Shown here: positions 1 through 8,208 of the stretch, in pieces
How the letters are laid out: every line of letters starts with the position of its first letter
Numbering within the stretch: the stretch's first letter is position 1
Assembly: GCF_004114975.1 (NCBI RefSeq)
Contig: NZ_CP030052.1
Location: 124,001-188,000 of the forward strand
DNA length: 64,000 bases
DNA from: Bradyrhizobium guangdongense
Lineage (GTDB): Bacteria; Pseudomonadota; Alphaproteobacteria; Rhizobiales; Xanthobacteraceae
Direction of reading: 5' to 3'
Program-made: the position numbers and the translations under genes
The notes under the pieces: generated by a model
The model's input: the letters and a program-made list of their open reading frames with translations, nothing else
Databases searched by the model: none
What the model was told of the DNA's origin: nothing

Positions 1-24
1 TCCAACGTACAGATGTTTCACTGA
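1..24 (+). CDS. 3' end of upstream trb gene (probably trbJ), partial
   Basis: The first 24 bases read in frame as seven codons ending in TGA at 22-24, and this stop overlaps the ATG of the next gene (TGATG). In rhizobial trb operons the gene before trbK is trbJ, so this is probably its last codons. Only the overlap geometry and gene order support the call; the protein itself cannot be recognised from seven residues. Confidence 0.3.
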   Translation, partial: SNVQMFH

Positions 25-398
25 TGAGGGATCCGAAAACTATCAAGGCGGTGTCGATCGCAATCACCGTCTTTGGCGGCATAGTGGCGATCATCGCATG
101 CACGCTCACGCTGCAGAATCATGCGGGTGAGCTCGAACACCAGCCGATGACCGCCCAAATACCGAGTGTGCACGAGGCTGACCTGATCCGTTGCCGTGCC
201 GTGACATCCACGCAAACTGATGCCTATGAGACTTGCCGGAAGGTCTGGGCAGAAAGCCGCCGGAGCTTCCTTGGGCAGAAGACGGACTCGAAGGGTTCGT
301 CAGTTGGCTCTTCGGCGGAAGAGGCTTTGGAAGCAAAGGATCAGAGCCGATTGCCTCAAGGCTATCTAGCCCGTCCTGCGGTAGGGGGCGACCAATGA
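24..398 (+). CDS. trbK: TrbK-alt type conjugation/entry-exclusion protein
   Basis: Small 124-residue protein of the trb conjugation operon. One hydrophobic segment at about residues 8-28 would anchor it in the inner membrane or serve as an uncleaved signal. The rest is soluble and has the two-cysteine pattern LIRC...ETCRKVWAESRR around residues 54-79 that I associate with TrbK-alt proteins in rhizobial trb clusters, where the original TrbK role is entry exclusion. The start overlaps the preceding stop (TGATG) and its own stop overlaps the trbL ATG at 395, so it is translationally coupled on both sides. Function in this organism is inferred from family and position. Confidence 0.6.
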   Translation: MRDPKTIKAVSIAITVFGGIVAIIACTLTLQNHAGELEHQPMTAQIPSVHEADLIRCRAVTSTQTDAYETCRKVWAESRRSFLGQKTDSKGSSVGSSAEEALEAKDQSRLPQGYLARPAVGGDQ

Positions 399-1624
399 CC
401 GGCACGGGCATCATCGACCAATTCCTGGAGACTTTTACACGCTACATCGACAGCGGCTTTGGTCTCGTGGGCGGGGAGGTCGGTTACCTCGCAACGACCC
501 TCGCTGCGATCGACATCACGCTTGCAGCGTTGTTCTGGAGCTGGGGCGCGGACGACGACATCATCGCGCGGCTGGTCAAGAAGACGCTCTTCGTCGGGGT
601 TTTTGCTTACCTGATCGGAAATTGGAACAGTCTCGCCCGTATCGTCTTCGAGAGCTTTGCGGGCCTTGGGCTGAAGGCCTCCGGCACCAGCTTGTCGGCC
701 GGCGATTTCGTGCGGCCGGGCAAGATCGCGCAGGTGGGCCTCGATGCAGGCCGTCCGCTCCTGGACTCGATCTCCAGCCTGATTGGCTACATCAGCTTTT
801 TCGAGAACTTCGTCCAGATCGTGGTTCTGTTGTTTGCCTGGGCAATCGTGCTTCTTGCCTTCTTCATTCTGGCCGTTCAGCTTTTCGTGACACTGATCGA
901 GTTCAAACTCACTACATTGGCCGGATTTGTGCTGATTCCCTTCGGCCTGTTCGGCAAGACCGCCTTTGCGGCAGAGCGCGTCCTCGGCAACGTGGTCTCA
1001 TCAGGCATCAAGGTGCTGGTGCTGGCTGTGATTGTCGGCATCGGCTCAACACTGTTTTCGCAATTTACGTCGGGCTTCAACGGCGCCCAACCGACCATCG
1101 AAGATGCCATGACATTGGTTCTTGCGGCGCTCTCGCTGTTGGCGTTGGGGATCTTCGGACCGAGCATCGCAAGCGGGCTGGTCTCCGGTGGGCCGCAACT
1201 CGGCGCAGGATCTGCGGTCGGTACAGCACTTGCCGCAGGCGGCGCCGCGGTGGCGACAGCCGGGCTTGCTGCAGGTGCGGCAGGTCTCGCCGGCGGAGCG
1301 CTCGTGGGCGCCGGCAGGATGGGCGCAAGCGCTGTCACGGGCACCGCAGCGGCATATCGCAGTGGCGGCCTCACGGGCGTCGCAAATGCGGCCGCCTCTG
1401 CAGCAGCAAGTCCACTTCGCAGGATGGCCTCGACGGTTGGCGGAGGCGGTCAATCGACGAGCACTTCAGCTCAGACCGCGAGCGGTAGCCCCACTTGGGC
1501 TCAGCGCATCAAGCAAGGTCAGGGCCTTGATCGGGGGGTATCGGCGGCAGTTCATGCAGTCAAATCCGGCGATCCCGGTGGCAGCGGCAGCTCGGTCGAT
1601 CTCTCCCAGGAAGAGCGCCGATGA
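395..1624 (+). CDS. trbL: TrbL, polytopic inner-membrane component of the conjugative T4SS (VirB6-like)
   Basis: 409-residue inner-membrane protein of the mating-pair channel. It has several strong membrane segments: near residues 28-50, a long hydrophobic tract around 128-180 and further helices around 205-260. These are followed by the glycine/alanine-rich region starting GPSIASGLVSGG that is typical of P-type TrbL, and a low-complexity Ser/Gly tail ending QEERR. The reading frame is open upstream to 233, but ATG 395 overlaps the trbK stop (ATGA) and gives the normal N-terminus, so that start was chosen. It belongs to the trb operon and would be co-transcribed with trbF, trbG and trbI. Its stop overlaps a further ATG at 1621. 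Confidence 0.88.
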   Translation: MTGTGIIDQFLETFTRYIDSGFGLVGGEVGYLATTLAAIDITLAALFWSWGADDDIIARLVKKTLFVGVFAYLIGNWNSLARIVFESFAGLGLKASGTSLSAGDFVRPGKIAQVGLDAGRPLLDSISSLIGYISFFENFVQIVVLLFAWAIVLLAFFILAVQLFVTLIEFKLTTLAGFVLIPFGLFGKTAFAAERVLGNVVSSGIKVLVLAVIVGIGSTLFSQFTSGFNGAQPTIEDAMTLVLAALSLLALGIFGPSIASGLVSGGPQLGAGSAVGTALAAGGAAVATAGLAAGAAGLAGGALVGAGRMGASAVTGTAAAYRSGGLTGVANAAASAAASPLRRMASTVGGGGQSTSTSAQTASGSPTWAQRIKQGQGLDRGVSAAVHAVKSGDPGGSGSSVDLSQEERR

Positions 1625-2082
1625 GAGGGATTTCCGAGAACGGCGCATGGCCGTCGAACTCCGCTCGGCCTGTTCCGATGATCAGCTGTTCTCGTGGGTC
1701 CTCTGCAGTGCGTCGGCTGGGTCGTCAATGCGTCATTCAAGCCTCTCGCATTCTGTCCTTGACGCTGACGCCAGCTCTGATCTGGCAAGCGATCCATGGC
1801 CAGATCCCGTCCGACACGTCGCTGCGCCAACGGCCCCTTCTTCTCGGTGTCGCGGGTGCGAAGGCAGGATTGGGCTCGGTTCTTTTGCCGCGCAATCCGG
1901 CGCAGCTCCCGGAAGTAAGGGGACTCAGTCGCAGCATTCGCCGCCGGCGGTGCAGAAGCTGCCACATCGTACGGTGCTTGTGCGTGTTCGCGCGCGTGAT
2001 CCGCATCGAGCAGCCGACATGAGCAAAACGCCGTCTGCTGCCGGCTCGCTACGATGGATCAGGGATACTCAGGGGAAGTTCA
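1621..2082 (+). other. Unexplained gap between trbL and trbF (possible small ORF 1621-2022)
   Basis: In rhizobial trb operons trbF normally follows trbL almost directly, but here 458 bases lie between them. One plus-strand frame opens with an ATG overlapping the trbL stop (1621-2022, 133 residues). A second frame is also open across the gap and ends just inside trbF at 2090. Neither translation resembles a protein I know; both are rich in Arg, Ser and Pro, as expected for out-of-frame GC-rich DNA. It could be a small operon gene, a decayed gene or an insertion remnant. No IS ends were seen. Confidence 0.35.
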
Positions 2083-2766
2083 ATGTTTAAGAGATCAGCA
2101 ACGCATTATGGCCGCGCGCCGGCGGCACTCACCCCTTATCAGAAGGCAGGTCAAGTCTGGGACGAGCGCATCGGCTCGGCCCGCCTGCAGGCGAAGAACT
2201 GGCGCTTGATGGCGTTCGGCTGCCTTGCTCTGTCTTGCAGCCTTGCCGGCGGGCTGATCTGGCAATCGACACAAGGAACGATAACGCCGTGGATCGTCGA
2301 GGTCGACCGGCTCGGTCAAGCTCAGCGGGTCTCGCCTGCAAGTTCCGACTACGACCCGACGGATCCACAAATTGCCTGGCACCTGGCGCGGTTCATCGAA
2401 GATGTGCGCGCCCTGCCATCCGATGCCATCGTGCTGCGGCAGAATTGGCTCCGGGCCTACGACTTCACGACCGATCGCGGGGCCGTCGCACTCAATGAAT
2501 ATGCCAGGGCAAACGACCCATTCGCCGGGCTCGGCAAGGCGCAGATCTCGGTGGAAGTCTCCAGCGTCATACGGGCCTCGCCCGACAGCTTTCGTGTCGC
2601 ATGGATTCAGCGCGCTTACGAGAACGGCTCGCTCGCCTCGACCGAGCGATGGACAGCCATCCTGAGCATCGTCATCCGAACGCCGCGTGATGCCGATCGG
2701 CTGCGCAAAAATCCTCTCGGAATCTATGTGAATTCGATCAATTGGTCCAAGGAGTTGGGGCAGTGA
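2083..2766 (+). CDS. trbF: TrbF, VirB8-like T4SS assembly factor
   Basis: 227-residue bitopic inner-membrane protein of the trb conjugation system. It has a short cytoplasmic N-terminus starting MFKRSATHYG, one membrane span at about residues 45-63, and a periplasmic VirB8/TrbF domain. The domain contains TPWIVEVDRLGQ near residues 68-80 and the C-terminal YVNSINWSKEL that family members share. Length is normal. VirB8 proteins nucleate assembly of the channel and contact VirB9 and VirB10, which are represented by the next two genes. Its stop overlaps the GTG start of trbG. Confidence 0.9.
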   Translation: MFKRSATHYGRAPAALTPYQKAGQVWDERIGSARLQAKNWRLMAFGCLALSCSLAGGLIWQSTQGTITPWIVEVDRLGQAQRVSPASSDYDPTDPQIAWHLARFIEDVRALPSDAIVLRQNWLRAYDFTTDRGAVALNEYARANDPFAGLGKAQISVEVSSVIRASPDSFRVAWIQRAYENGSLASTERWTAILSIVIRTPRDADRLRKNPLGIYVNSINWSKELGQ

Positions 2767-3746
2767 AAGTATATCCTTGCGAGTTCAGGACAGCGCCAAT
2801 GAAGAGGGGCATCACTTCCGCAGCCGTCATGCTTGGCTGCATGCTCAGCGGCTGCTCGACCTTCATTCCACCCGAAATCAGCTATGACACAGATGTGCCG
2901 CCGCTGCCTGTGGCGGCAGCGCCGGCGGATGATCGTCCGCGTCCCCTGCATGTGCCTCCATCCTGGAAGCCGTCGCTTGGCGGCAAGCCGGGCACCAAGG
3001 AGGATGTCGAGCCGGTCAACCGGATCGAAATCGCCAACAGTGCGGCGCGCGTCGAGCCGAGGCGGAGAGGCTATTTCAACGCCGCACAGATCTACAGCTA
3101 TAGCCCGGGCGCGCTCTATCAGGTCTATGCCGCGCCGGGACAGATCACCGACATTGCTCTTGAGGAGGGGGAGCAGTTGACCGGCTCCGGCCCGCTCGCA
3201 GCCGGCGACACCGTGCGATGGGTCATCGGCGACACCGAAAGCGGCAGCGGCGAGGAGCGCAGGGTGCACGTGCTGGTCAAGCCGACGCGCGCCTCCATCG
3301 AAACCAACCTCGTGATCAATACTGATCGGCGCACCTATCTCCTCGAGCTCCGCTCGCGCGAGAAGCCCTACATGCCATCGGTCGCGTGGTACTATCCGCA
3401 AGATCGGATCAAGCGGCAGCAATTGACTCCTGTTCCGCTGCTCCCAGAGCTTGCACAACGGCGCTTTCGGTATGCGATCGAGGGGGACAATCCGCCGTGG
3501 CGCCCCCTTGCAGCCTACGACGACGGCCGAAAAGTCTACATCGAGTTCTCGCAAGGTATCGTCCAAGGCGAAATGCCGCCGCTGTTTGTGCTCGGGCCTG
3601 ACGGTAAGAGCGAAATCGTCAATTATCGCACCTTTGGCAGCGTCCTGATCGTCGACCGCCTGTTTGCGGCTGCCGAACTGCGGCTTGGTGGAGAACATCA
3701 ACAAAAGGTTAGGATCGTCCGCACCGACGGGAGGTTTTCGTCATGA
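2763..3746 (+). CDS. trbG: TrbG, VirB9-like outer-membrane-associated T4SS lipoprotein
   Basis: About 327 residues. I start it at GTG 2763, which overlaps the trbF stop and has an AAGGAG ribosome site at 2749-2754; ATG 2799 is an alternative. The N-terminus holds a signal peptide and a lipobox-like LSGC before STF, so it is probably a lipoprotein. The rest is the VirB9/CagX domain: the Tyr-containing NAAQIYSYSPGALYQVYAAPGQ segment starts the N-terminal half, and the C-terminal half contains the VAWYYPQD and YRTFG strands. TrbG sits in the outer-membrane core complex with TrbI. An equally long minus-strand reading frame lies opposite and is taken as a shadow. Confidence 0.88.
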   Translation: MKVYPCEFRTAPMKRGITSAAVMLGCMLSGCSTFIPPEISYDTDVPPLPVAAAPADDRPRPLHVPPSWKPSLGGKPGTKEDVEPVNRIEIANSAARVEPRRRGYFNAAQIYSYSPGALYQVYAAPGQITDIALEEGEQLTGSGPLAAGDTVRWVIGDTESGSGEERRVHVLVKPTRASIETNLVINTDRRTYLLELRSREKPYMPSVAWYYPQDRIKRQQLTPVPLLPELAQRRFRYAIEGDNPPWRPLAAYDDGRKVYIEFSQGIVQGEMPPLFVLGPDGKSEIVNYRTFGSVLIVDRLFAAAELRLGGEHQQKVRIVRTDGRFSS

Positions 3747-4951
3747 CGGAAGAACACCGCGAAGATGAGACCTCCCCGGACGGCGAACAGGAGACAGGTG
3801 AGCTCGAGGATGGGTTTCGGCTCCGGCCCGAATACCCGAGCGTCACCCGCTTGTCTCGCAAGGTGCTGCTGACCGGATCCGCGCTCTGCCTGGCGCTGGT
3901 CGCCGCGGCGGCGACGTGGGCGCTCCAGAAACAACGGCCGCGTGAGGCCGCTTCCGAGGAGCTCTATCTGGCTGAGCGTCACAATGTTGCTGAGAGCGTC
4001 ACAGCGTTGCCGCCGGACTACTCGAAGGTCACCCCTCCTGTCCCCCAGCTTGGTCCACCTCTTCCCGGCGATCTCGGCAGACCAATCCTGGCCGCCAAAG
4101 GCCAGATCGCCGCGCCAGGCGCTGCGGCCGACCAGGAACAGCAACGCCGTGACCAGGAACAAGAGGCGGCTCGTGTAAGCCGACTGTTCGCCTCTACCAA
4201 TGTGAGGGACACGGCAGCGTCGAGCGGAGCCCAAGCAGGTGGCGCCAATGCTCCCTCCCTGATCCCCAGCAGCGAGGATGGGTCACTGCAAAACGCTCAG
4301 GACCGGAAGCTCGCCTTCGTAAATGCGGCCACCGATCGACGAACGACCAGTCCAGACCGCCTCGTGAAGGCGCCATCACCTTACGTGGTGCAGGCCGGAT
4401 CGGTTATCGCCGGGGCCCTGATCACCGGCATTCGCTCCGATCTGCCTGGAATGATCACAGCTCAGGTAAGCGAGAATGTTTATGATACGCCCACCGGGCG
4501 CTTTCTCCTCATCCCCCAGGGCGCCAGACTGACTGGCATCTATGACAGTCAGGTGAGCTTCGGCCAGAGCCGCGTGCTGCTCGTTTGGACCCGGTTGATC
4601 ATGCCGAACGGCCGCTCGGTCGTCTTGGAGCGCCAACCGGGGACAGACACGCAAGGCTATGCCGGCCTTGAAGATCAGGTTGACAACCATTGGGGTGAGC
4701 TGTTCAAGGCGGCGGCGCTGTCGACCTTCCTGGCTGTTGGCTCGGAAGCGGGTGCAGGTTCCGATGCGAGCAATAGCAACAGCGCAATCATTGGTGCCCT
4801 CAGGCGCGGTGCATCAGATTCGCTGAACCAGGCCGGCCAACAAGTGGTCCGCCGTAGCCTCAATATCCAGCCGACCTTGACGATACGCCCGGGTTACCCG
4901 GTCCGCGTCCTGGTCAACCGTGATCTCATTCTTGAACCTTATAGAGGCTAG
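3743..4951 (+). CDS. trbI: TrbI, VirB10-like T4SS channel protein
   Basis: 402-residue VirB10/TrbI protein spanning from the inner membrane to the outer-membrane core. An acidic cytoplasmic N-terminus is followed by one membrane helix at about residues 40-60 and a proline-rich periplasmic linker. The conserved C-terminal domain has VVQAGSVIAGALITGI, GRFLLIPQGARLTGIYDS and the late TLTIRPGYPVRVLVNRDL. Length and order fit the family. Start overlaps the trbG stop (ATGA). VirB10 proteins sense ATP use at the inner membrane and gate substrate passage. It is followed after 4 bases by the DUF2274 gene. Confidence 0.9.
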   Translation: MTEEHREDETSPDGEQETGELEDGFRLRPEYPSVTRLSRKVLLTGSALCLALVAAAATWALQKQRPREAASEELYLAERHNVAESVTALPPDYSKVTPPVPQLGPPLPGDLGRPILAAKGQIAAPGAAADQEQQRRDQEQEAARVSRLFASTNVRDTAASSGAQAGGANAPSLIPSSEDGSLQNAQDRKLAFVNAATDRRTTSPDRLVKAPSPYVVQAGSVIAGALITGIRSDLPGMITAQVSENVYDTPTGRFLLIPQGARLTGIYDSQVSFGQSRVLLVWTRLIMPNGRSVVLERQPGTDTQGYAGLEDQVDNHWGELFKAAALSTFLAVGSEAGAGSDASNSNSAIIGALRRGASDSLNQAGQQVVRRSLNIQPTLTIRPGYPVRVLVNRDLILEPYRG

Positions 4952-4955
4952 CCGC

Positions 4956-5192
4956 ATGCCTAAATTGAAGATTGCAGCGCTTGTGGACGATCGGCCTGTC
5001 AAAATGACGGTCGAACTCGCGGCCCATGTTCACCGGGATTTGCACGTCTATGCCGATGTGCTGGCGAAGCAAACCGGACAGGCCGTCGAACCTGCCAAGC
5101 TCATTGGCCCGATGTTGGCGCGCTTCATGGCGACAGACCGGGCTTTTGCGAAATCAAAACGTCAAGCCCGCTCTTCCCCTCCTGAAGAATAA
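4956..5192 (+). CDS. DUF2274 protein at the end of the trb operon
   Basis: 78-residue soluble protein beginning MPKLKIAALVDDRPVKMTVE, the standard DUF2274 opening, and continuing with the conserved core around LHVYADVLAKQTGQAVEPAKLI. Genes of this family follow trbI in many alphaproteobacterial conjugation clusters; no biochemical role is established. ATG 4956 was chosen over an upstream in-frame ATG at 4920 because it has AGAGG at 4943-4947 and avoids overlapping trbI. Its last 31 bases overlap the convergent LysR gene. Confidence 0.75.
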   Translation: MPKLKIAALVDDRPVKMTVELAAHVHRDLHVYADVLAKQTGQAVEPAKLIGPMLARFMATDRAFAKSKRQARSSPPEE

Positions 5193-6127
5193 CATTCTCT
5201 CAGAAGGGCTAGGAAGTGGGCGACAACAGATCTTTCATCGCCGGTTCTGACATGAGCTGACATTGTGATCCGACTGGGTCCCCTTGCGTCGTGCAGTTCG
5301 CGATACACCACCCCTGGGAATCCGGCGTGAGCTTCGGATGCCAATAACGGCGTGACGCCGCGGCCAATGCTGACGAGACTGGTCAGCTTGCTGCGGCTCA
5401 CGTCGCAGGCTTCGATTAAGGCCCCGTTTCCATGAGCCGCCAGTTTGCAGACCAGAAGGTCTTCGACTTCTCTTGCGGGATCATCGCGGCTGACGAGAAC
5501 GGTTCGACTGTGCAGATCGGCGCAGGAGACCGACTCGTTCTGAGCTAACTCATCATTCTTGGCGAGTGCGATGAGAATACCTTCACGCCATAGGGGAAAG
5601 GCCGCCGTGAGCAGCATGGAAGATAGACCGTCTGGCGCGATGGCGATATCGAGCGAGCCCGTCTGAAGCGCGATCAGGAGTTCCGGCATGACGCGTTCAA
5701 GGACGGCGACCTTGATTTCCGGATAACGGCTTTGAAACTCGGCGATCGCAGGTGTTATTCGTCCTGCGGAGACGAATGGGCAGAAGCCGATAGCCAGGTG
5801 ATCCGCCCGCTTGGACAGGGTCAAGACTGTCGCCTTCGATAATGAATCGACCTGCTCGATGATAAGCTTTGCCGTCCTCAGGAATGTCGTACCAGAGGCT
5901 GTTGGATTCATCCCGTATCTCGATCGCTCGAACAAGCGGGTACCAACCAGGCATTCCAATCGTCCGATCGCCCGACTGATGGCCGAGTGTTCGACACCCA
6001 GCACCCTGGCTGCGCTCCGAATGCTGCCCGCTTCATTGACTGTCACAGCAACGCGCAGATGTTGTAAACTTATTGGATTGGATATTGGTCGCTGTGTCTG
6101 ACAGGCAAGGTGGTCGATTGGAGGCAT
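5162..6127 (-). CDS. LysR-family transcriptional regulator linked to the trb/quorum-sensing region
   Basis: 321 residues. An N-terminal winged helix-turn-helix at about residues 22-80 (SLQHLRVAVTVNEAGSIRSA, AISRAIGRLE, LFERS) is followed by a LysR substrate-binding domain. LysR genes next to traI/traR at trb operon ends are known in rhizobial integrative elements, where one (AhaR of Azorhizobium) controls the integrase; equivalence here is only a guess from position. It is convergent with the trb operon and overlaps its last gene by 31 bases, so antisense transcription of the operon end is possible. The effector is unknown. Confidence 0.8.
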   Translation of the reverse strand: MPPIDHLACQTQRPISNPISLQHLRVAVTVNEAGSIRSAARVLGVEHSAISRAIGRLECLVGTRLFERSRYGMNPTASGTTFLRTAKLIIEQVDSLSKATVLTLSKRADHLAIGFCPFVSAGRITPAIAEFQSRYPEIKVAVLERVMPELLIALQTGSLDIAIAPDGLSSMLLTAAFPLWREGILIALAKNDELAQNESVSCADLHSRTVLVSRDDPAREVEDLLVCKLAAHGNGALIEACDVSRSKLTSLVSIGRGVTPLLASEAHAGFPGVVYRELHDARGPSRITMSAHVRTGDERSVVAHFLALLRECYSSGGEERA

Positions 6128-6186
6128 TTACAAATCAAGGTGCGGCGATTTAAGTCGGATGAGTTCTGCGGGCAGCGAGCCGGCAG

Positions 6187-6819
6187 TCAGGCGGCGTGCG
6201 ACAGGACTGGAGTCCAGAGAACTGGGCCGGCGAGTCCACCGGCCGCACGTATCCTGTCCAAAGCATTGAGCGTGATTTCCAGGTGGCCGGCGACAGCAAG
6301 CGTGTTTCCAATTTCACAAGGCGATGCAATCCGGCGAAGCGGCCATCCTGCGCGCCTCAGAATTCGCTCCATCCGGACGTCGGTGACTGTGACGATGCTC
6401 GTGAGCTGTCGAGACAGACCAAACTCAATCATGCCCGCGAAGAGTTCGTAAGTTGCCCTCGCAAGCCCGTGTGCCGCCTTCGGAGCATCTGAAGGAAGAT
6501 CAACTGCAAAGCGGCTGCTCTCCCACACATGAGGATCCGATGGGGCAGGGCACTTTCCCAGGAGCACAGAAAAGGTGTCGCGGATCATCGTCGGGCCGGT
6601 TGTCGGCAAAAGGCGAACCGACCCCTGCACCAGTCCCTCGACCGACGTTTGGACGAGATATACCGGACCTAGCGCGTCAAACTCGTCGGTCTCCATCTCG
6701 CCGGAACTGTGAACGCTCCAATCTAATCTTTGCTTGAAGACGCGATGCCGCAGCCTGTGCATGGCCGCTAGCGTTTGGGAGAACGCGCCGTGAAATGGTT
6801 CGGCAATCAGTTGAATCAT
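6187..6819 (-). CDS. traI: Acyl-homoserine-lactone synthase (LuxI/TraI family)
   Basis: 210 residues, normal LuxI length. Family landmarks are in order: RHRVFKQRLDW at about 27-37, an acidic ETDEFDA block near 45, GSVRLLPT near 67, MIRDTF near 78 and WESSRF near 99. It would join S-adenosylmethionine and an acyl-ACP to make an N-acylhomoserine lactone. It lies 81 bases downstream of the same-strand LuxR gene and just upstream of the LysR gene. A lux-box-like inverted repeat sits about 40 bases before its start, which suggests positive feedback. Symbol given by analogy with conjugation-linked traI of rhizobial elements. Confidence 0.85.
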   Translation of the reverse strand: MIQLIAEPFHGAFSQTLAAMHRLRHRVFKQRLDWSVHSSGEMETDEFDALGPVYLVQTSVEGLVQGSVRLLPTTGPTMIRDTFSVLLGKCPAPSDPHVWESSRFAVDLPSDAPKAAHGLARATYELFAGMIEFGLSRQLTSIVTVTDVRMERILRRAGWPLRRIASPCEIGNTLAVAGHLEITLNALDRIRAAGGLAGPVLWTPVLSHAA

Positions 6820-6858
6820 GACCCCTCCTGTCCGGATTTCGACTATATGGGAGAGCCG

Positions 6859-6873
6859 GGTGCAAATGGCACC
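6859..6873 (-). promoter_or_regulatory. lux/tra-box-like inverted repeat upstream of the AHL synthase
   Basis: GGTGCAAATGGCACC has 5-bp perfect arms around a 5-bp centre, centred 47 bases before the traI start in the 81-base traR-traI gap. LuxR-type activators bind inverted repeats of this sort overlapping or next to the -35 region. It is shorter than the usual 18-20 bp box, so the call is tentative. Confidence 0.35.
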
Positions 6874-6900
6874 ACGTACAACTAGAGGGGCGGCGCGGCC

Positions 6901-7638
6901 CTAATCTTGCCTAACTGCCTTAGCAGCGCCAAGTCGTGAAGTCGCTTCGGCCAATGTCCTCACGCCCAGCTTGTTCTTTGCATTATTCAAATAGGACTTC
7001 ACGGTATTTGGCGATATCTGCAGGATCTGCCCAATCTCCCATGTGGTCTTGCCCTTTGCGACCCAGTCGAGGCACTCCATTTCGCGACGTGAGAGTTCAA
7101 CGTTAGCGATCATCAGTTCATGAGAAAGCTTTTGCCGCACGCGCCGGTCGAAAGAAATGGCCATGAACTGGAGGACCTCCGAGCGGCGCTCTATGCTCAA
7201 TTGAAATGCTCGGTCATTCTGGTCGGTGGCAAACGTCAAGGCGGCCATGGAGGCGCCGTTGTGGATTGGAACGGTGAATCCCAATCGGATCCCACACTGA
7301 GCAGCTTCGTCGAGCAAGCTTCGCTGCGCCCGAGAAATCAATCTATGAGGTTCCCTGTGGTCCCAGCTAAAGGGCTCCGTGGTCTCCAGCGCACGCTCGA
7401 TAATGGGGTCGAGGCGCTCATAGTGACTGCGCACATAATGCGCAACCCAATTGGCGGGATACGTGGAAATCACGAGGGCGTTCTCACCCCGTCTCTTCGG
7501 CCAGGCCAGATAAGCCAAACATGGCAGCTCAAGTGCGCGTCCGGTGACCGCCAAGGCGTCGCTAAAGCCATCAGCGTGGTTCGCGTTGATCAGCAGATTG
7601 AGAAAATTTTGGAAGATACGGTGCGTGCTCATTCGCAT
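6901..7638 (-). CDS. traR: LuxR-family AHL-responsive regulator (TraR-like)
   Basis: 245 residues. The N-terminal autoinducer-binding domain (about 20-165) carries YPANWVAHYVRSHYERLDPI and FSWD, matching the Trp/Tyr/Asp ligand contacts of the family. The C-terminal LuxR helix-turn-helix (about 175-240) has LSRREMECLDWVAKGKTTWE and NTVKSYLNNAKNKLGV. It would bind the lactone made by the neighbouring synthase and activate transfer genes. ATG 7638 or ATG 7632 could be the start. Gene order traR-traI-LysR beside trbI suggests it regulates conjugation. Confidence 0.87.
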   Translation of the reverse strand: MRMSTHRIFQNFLNLLINANHADGFSDALAVTGRALELPCLAYLAWPKRRGENALVISTYPANWVAHYVRSHYERLDPIIERALETTEPFSWDHREPHRLISRAQRSLLDEAAQCGIRLGFTVPIHNGASMAALTFATDQNDRAFQLSIERRSEVLQFMAISFDRRVRQKLSHELMIANVELSRREMECLDWVAKGKTTWEIGQILQISPNTVKSYLNNAKNKLGVRTLAEATSRLGAAKAVRQD

Positions 7639-8208
7639 ACGATTCGGTAGAGAAGATGAGCGACGTTACGAGTCCCTTTGCTGCGTAAAGGCAAGTTGTT
7701 CGAAAGTCTCGCGACGTCACACTGTTAACCGACCAGCGATCGAGCTGCACCTATTCAGCTCACGTCCACTTTCGACACGGCGCAACCGACATCACTGTTC
7801 TGGGCGGTTCTGTAGGCGAGAACCGCCAAAGAGCGCAAGGACGACAAGCCCTGATAGTTTGGCGGTCATCTTCCACACACGCAACTACACTTAGAGGCCG
7901 CAGTCCTGCGCTCATCGCAGAATTTGGCAGGATAAATGCGCGTACGCCGGGATTCTTCGCGGATTTACTCCCAAAGTGGTCCTACGTTCTCTACGGCAGG
8001 CGAGGCGGGGCTGAGGAAAAGCTAAGAGATAATTTTTCGTAGGCAGACGGGGCCGTGCGCGTCAAGCGCCGCCCAGCGTTCTGCTCGCCGTCCAGTTGGA
8101 GACTTTTCTATGCGTCGTCGAAGCGGCCTTTCGAAAATGCCTACACTTTTGCGATCATTGCTCTCGATCGCCAACTAAGGGGACGACGGCAAGAGACGGG
8201 GTTCTGAA
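7639..8208. other. 570-base intergenic region with one strong stem-loop
   Basis: No convincing gene. It separates the divergent traR gene from the plus-strand amidase and should hold both promoters. A perfect 9-bp stem with a 7-base loop (GGCGGTTCT at 7803-7811, AGAACCGCC at 7819-7827) is present without a T run, so it is not a standard terminator. No nod box or clear sigma-54 site was seen. Confidence 0.5.

Noticed and set aside
1122..2090. 322-codon plus-strand frame overlapping trbL and the trbF start
   Set aside because: First half is an out-of-frame reading of trbL; only the part in the trbL-trbF gap could matter and shows no family.
2724..3704. 326-codon open frame on the minus strand opposite trbG
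   Set aside because: Arg/Ala-rich translation without any family features, fully inside a well-supported gene; a shadow of GC-rich coding.
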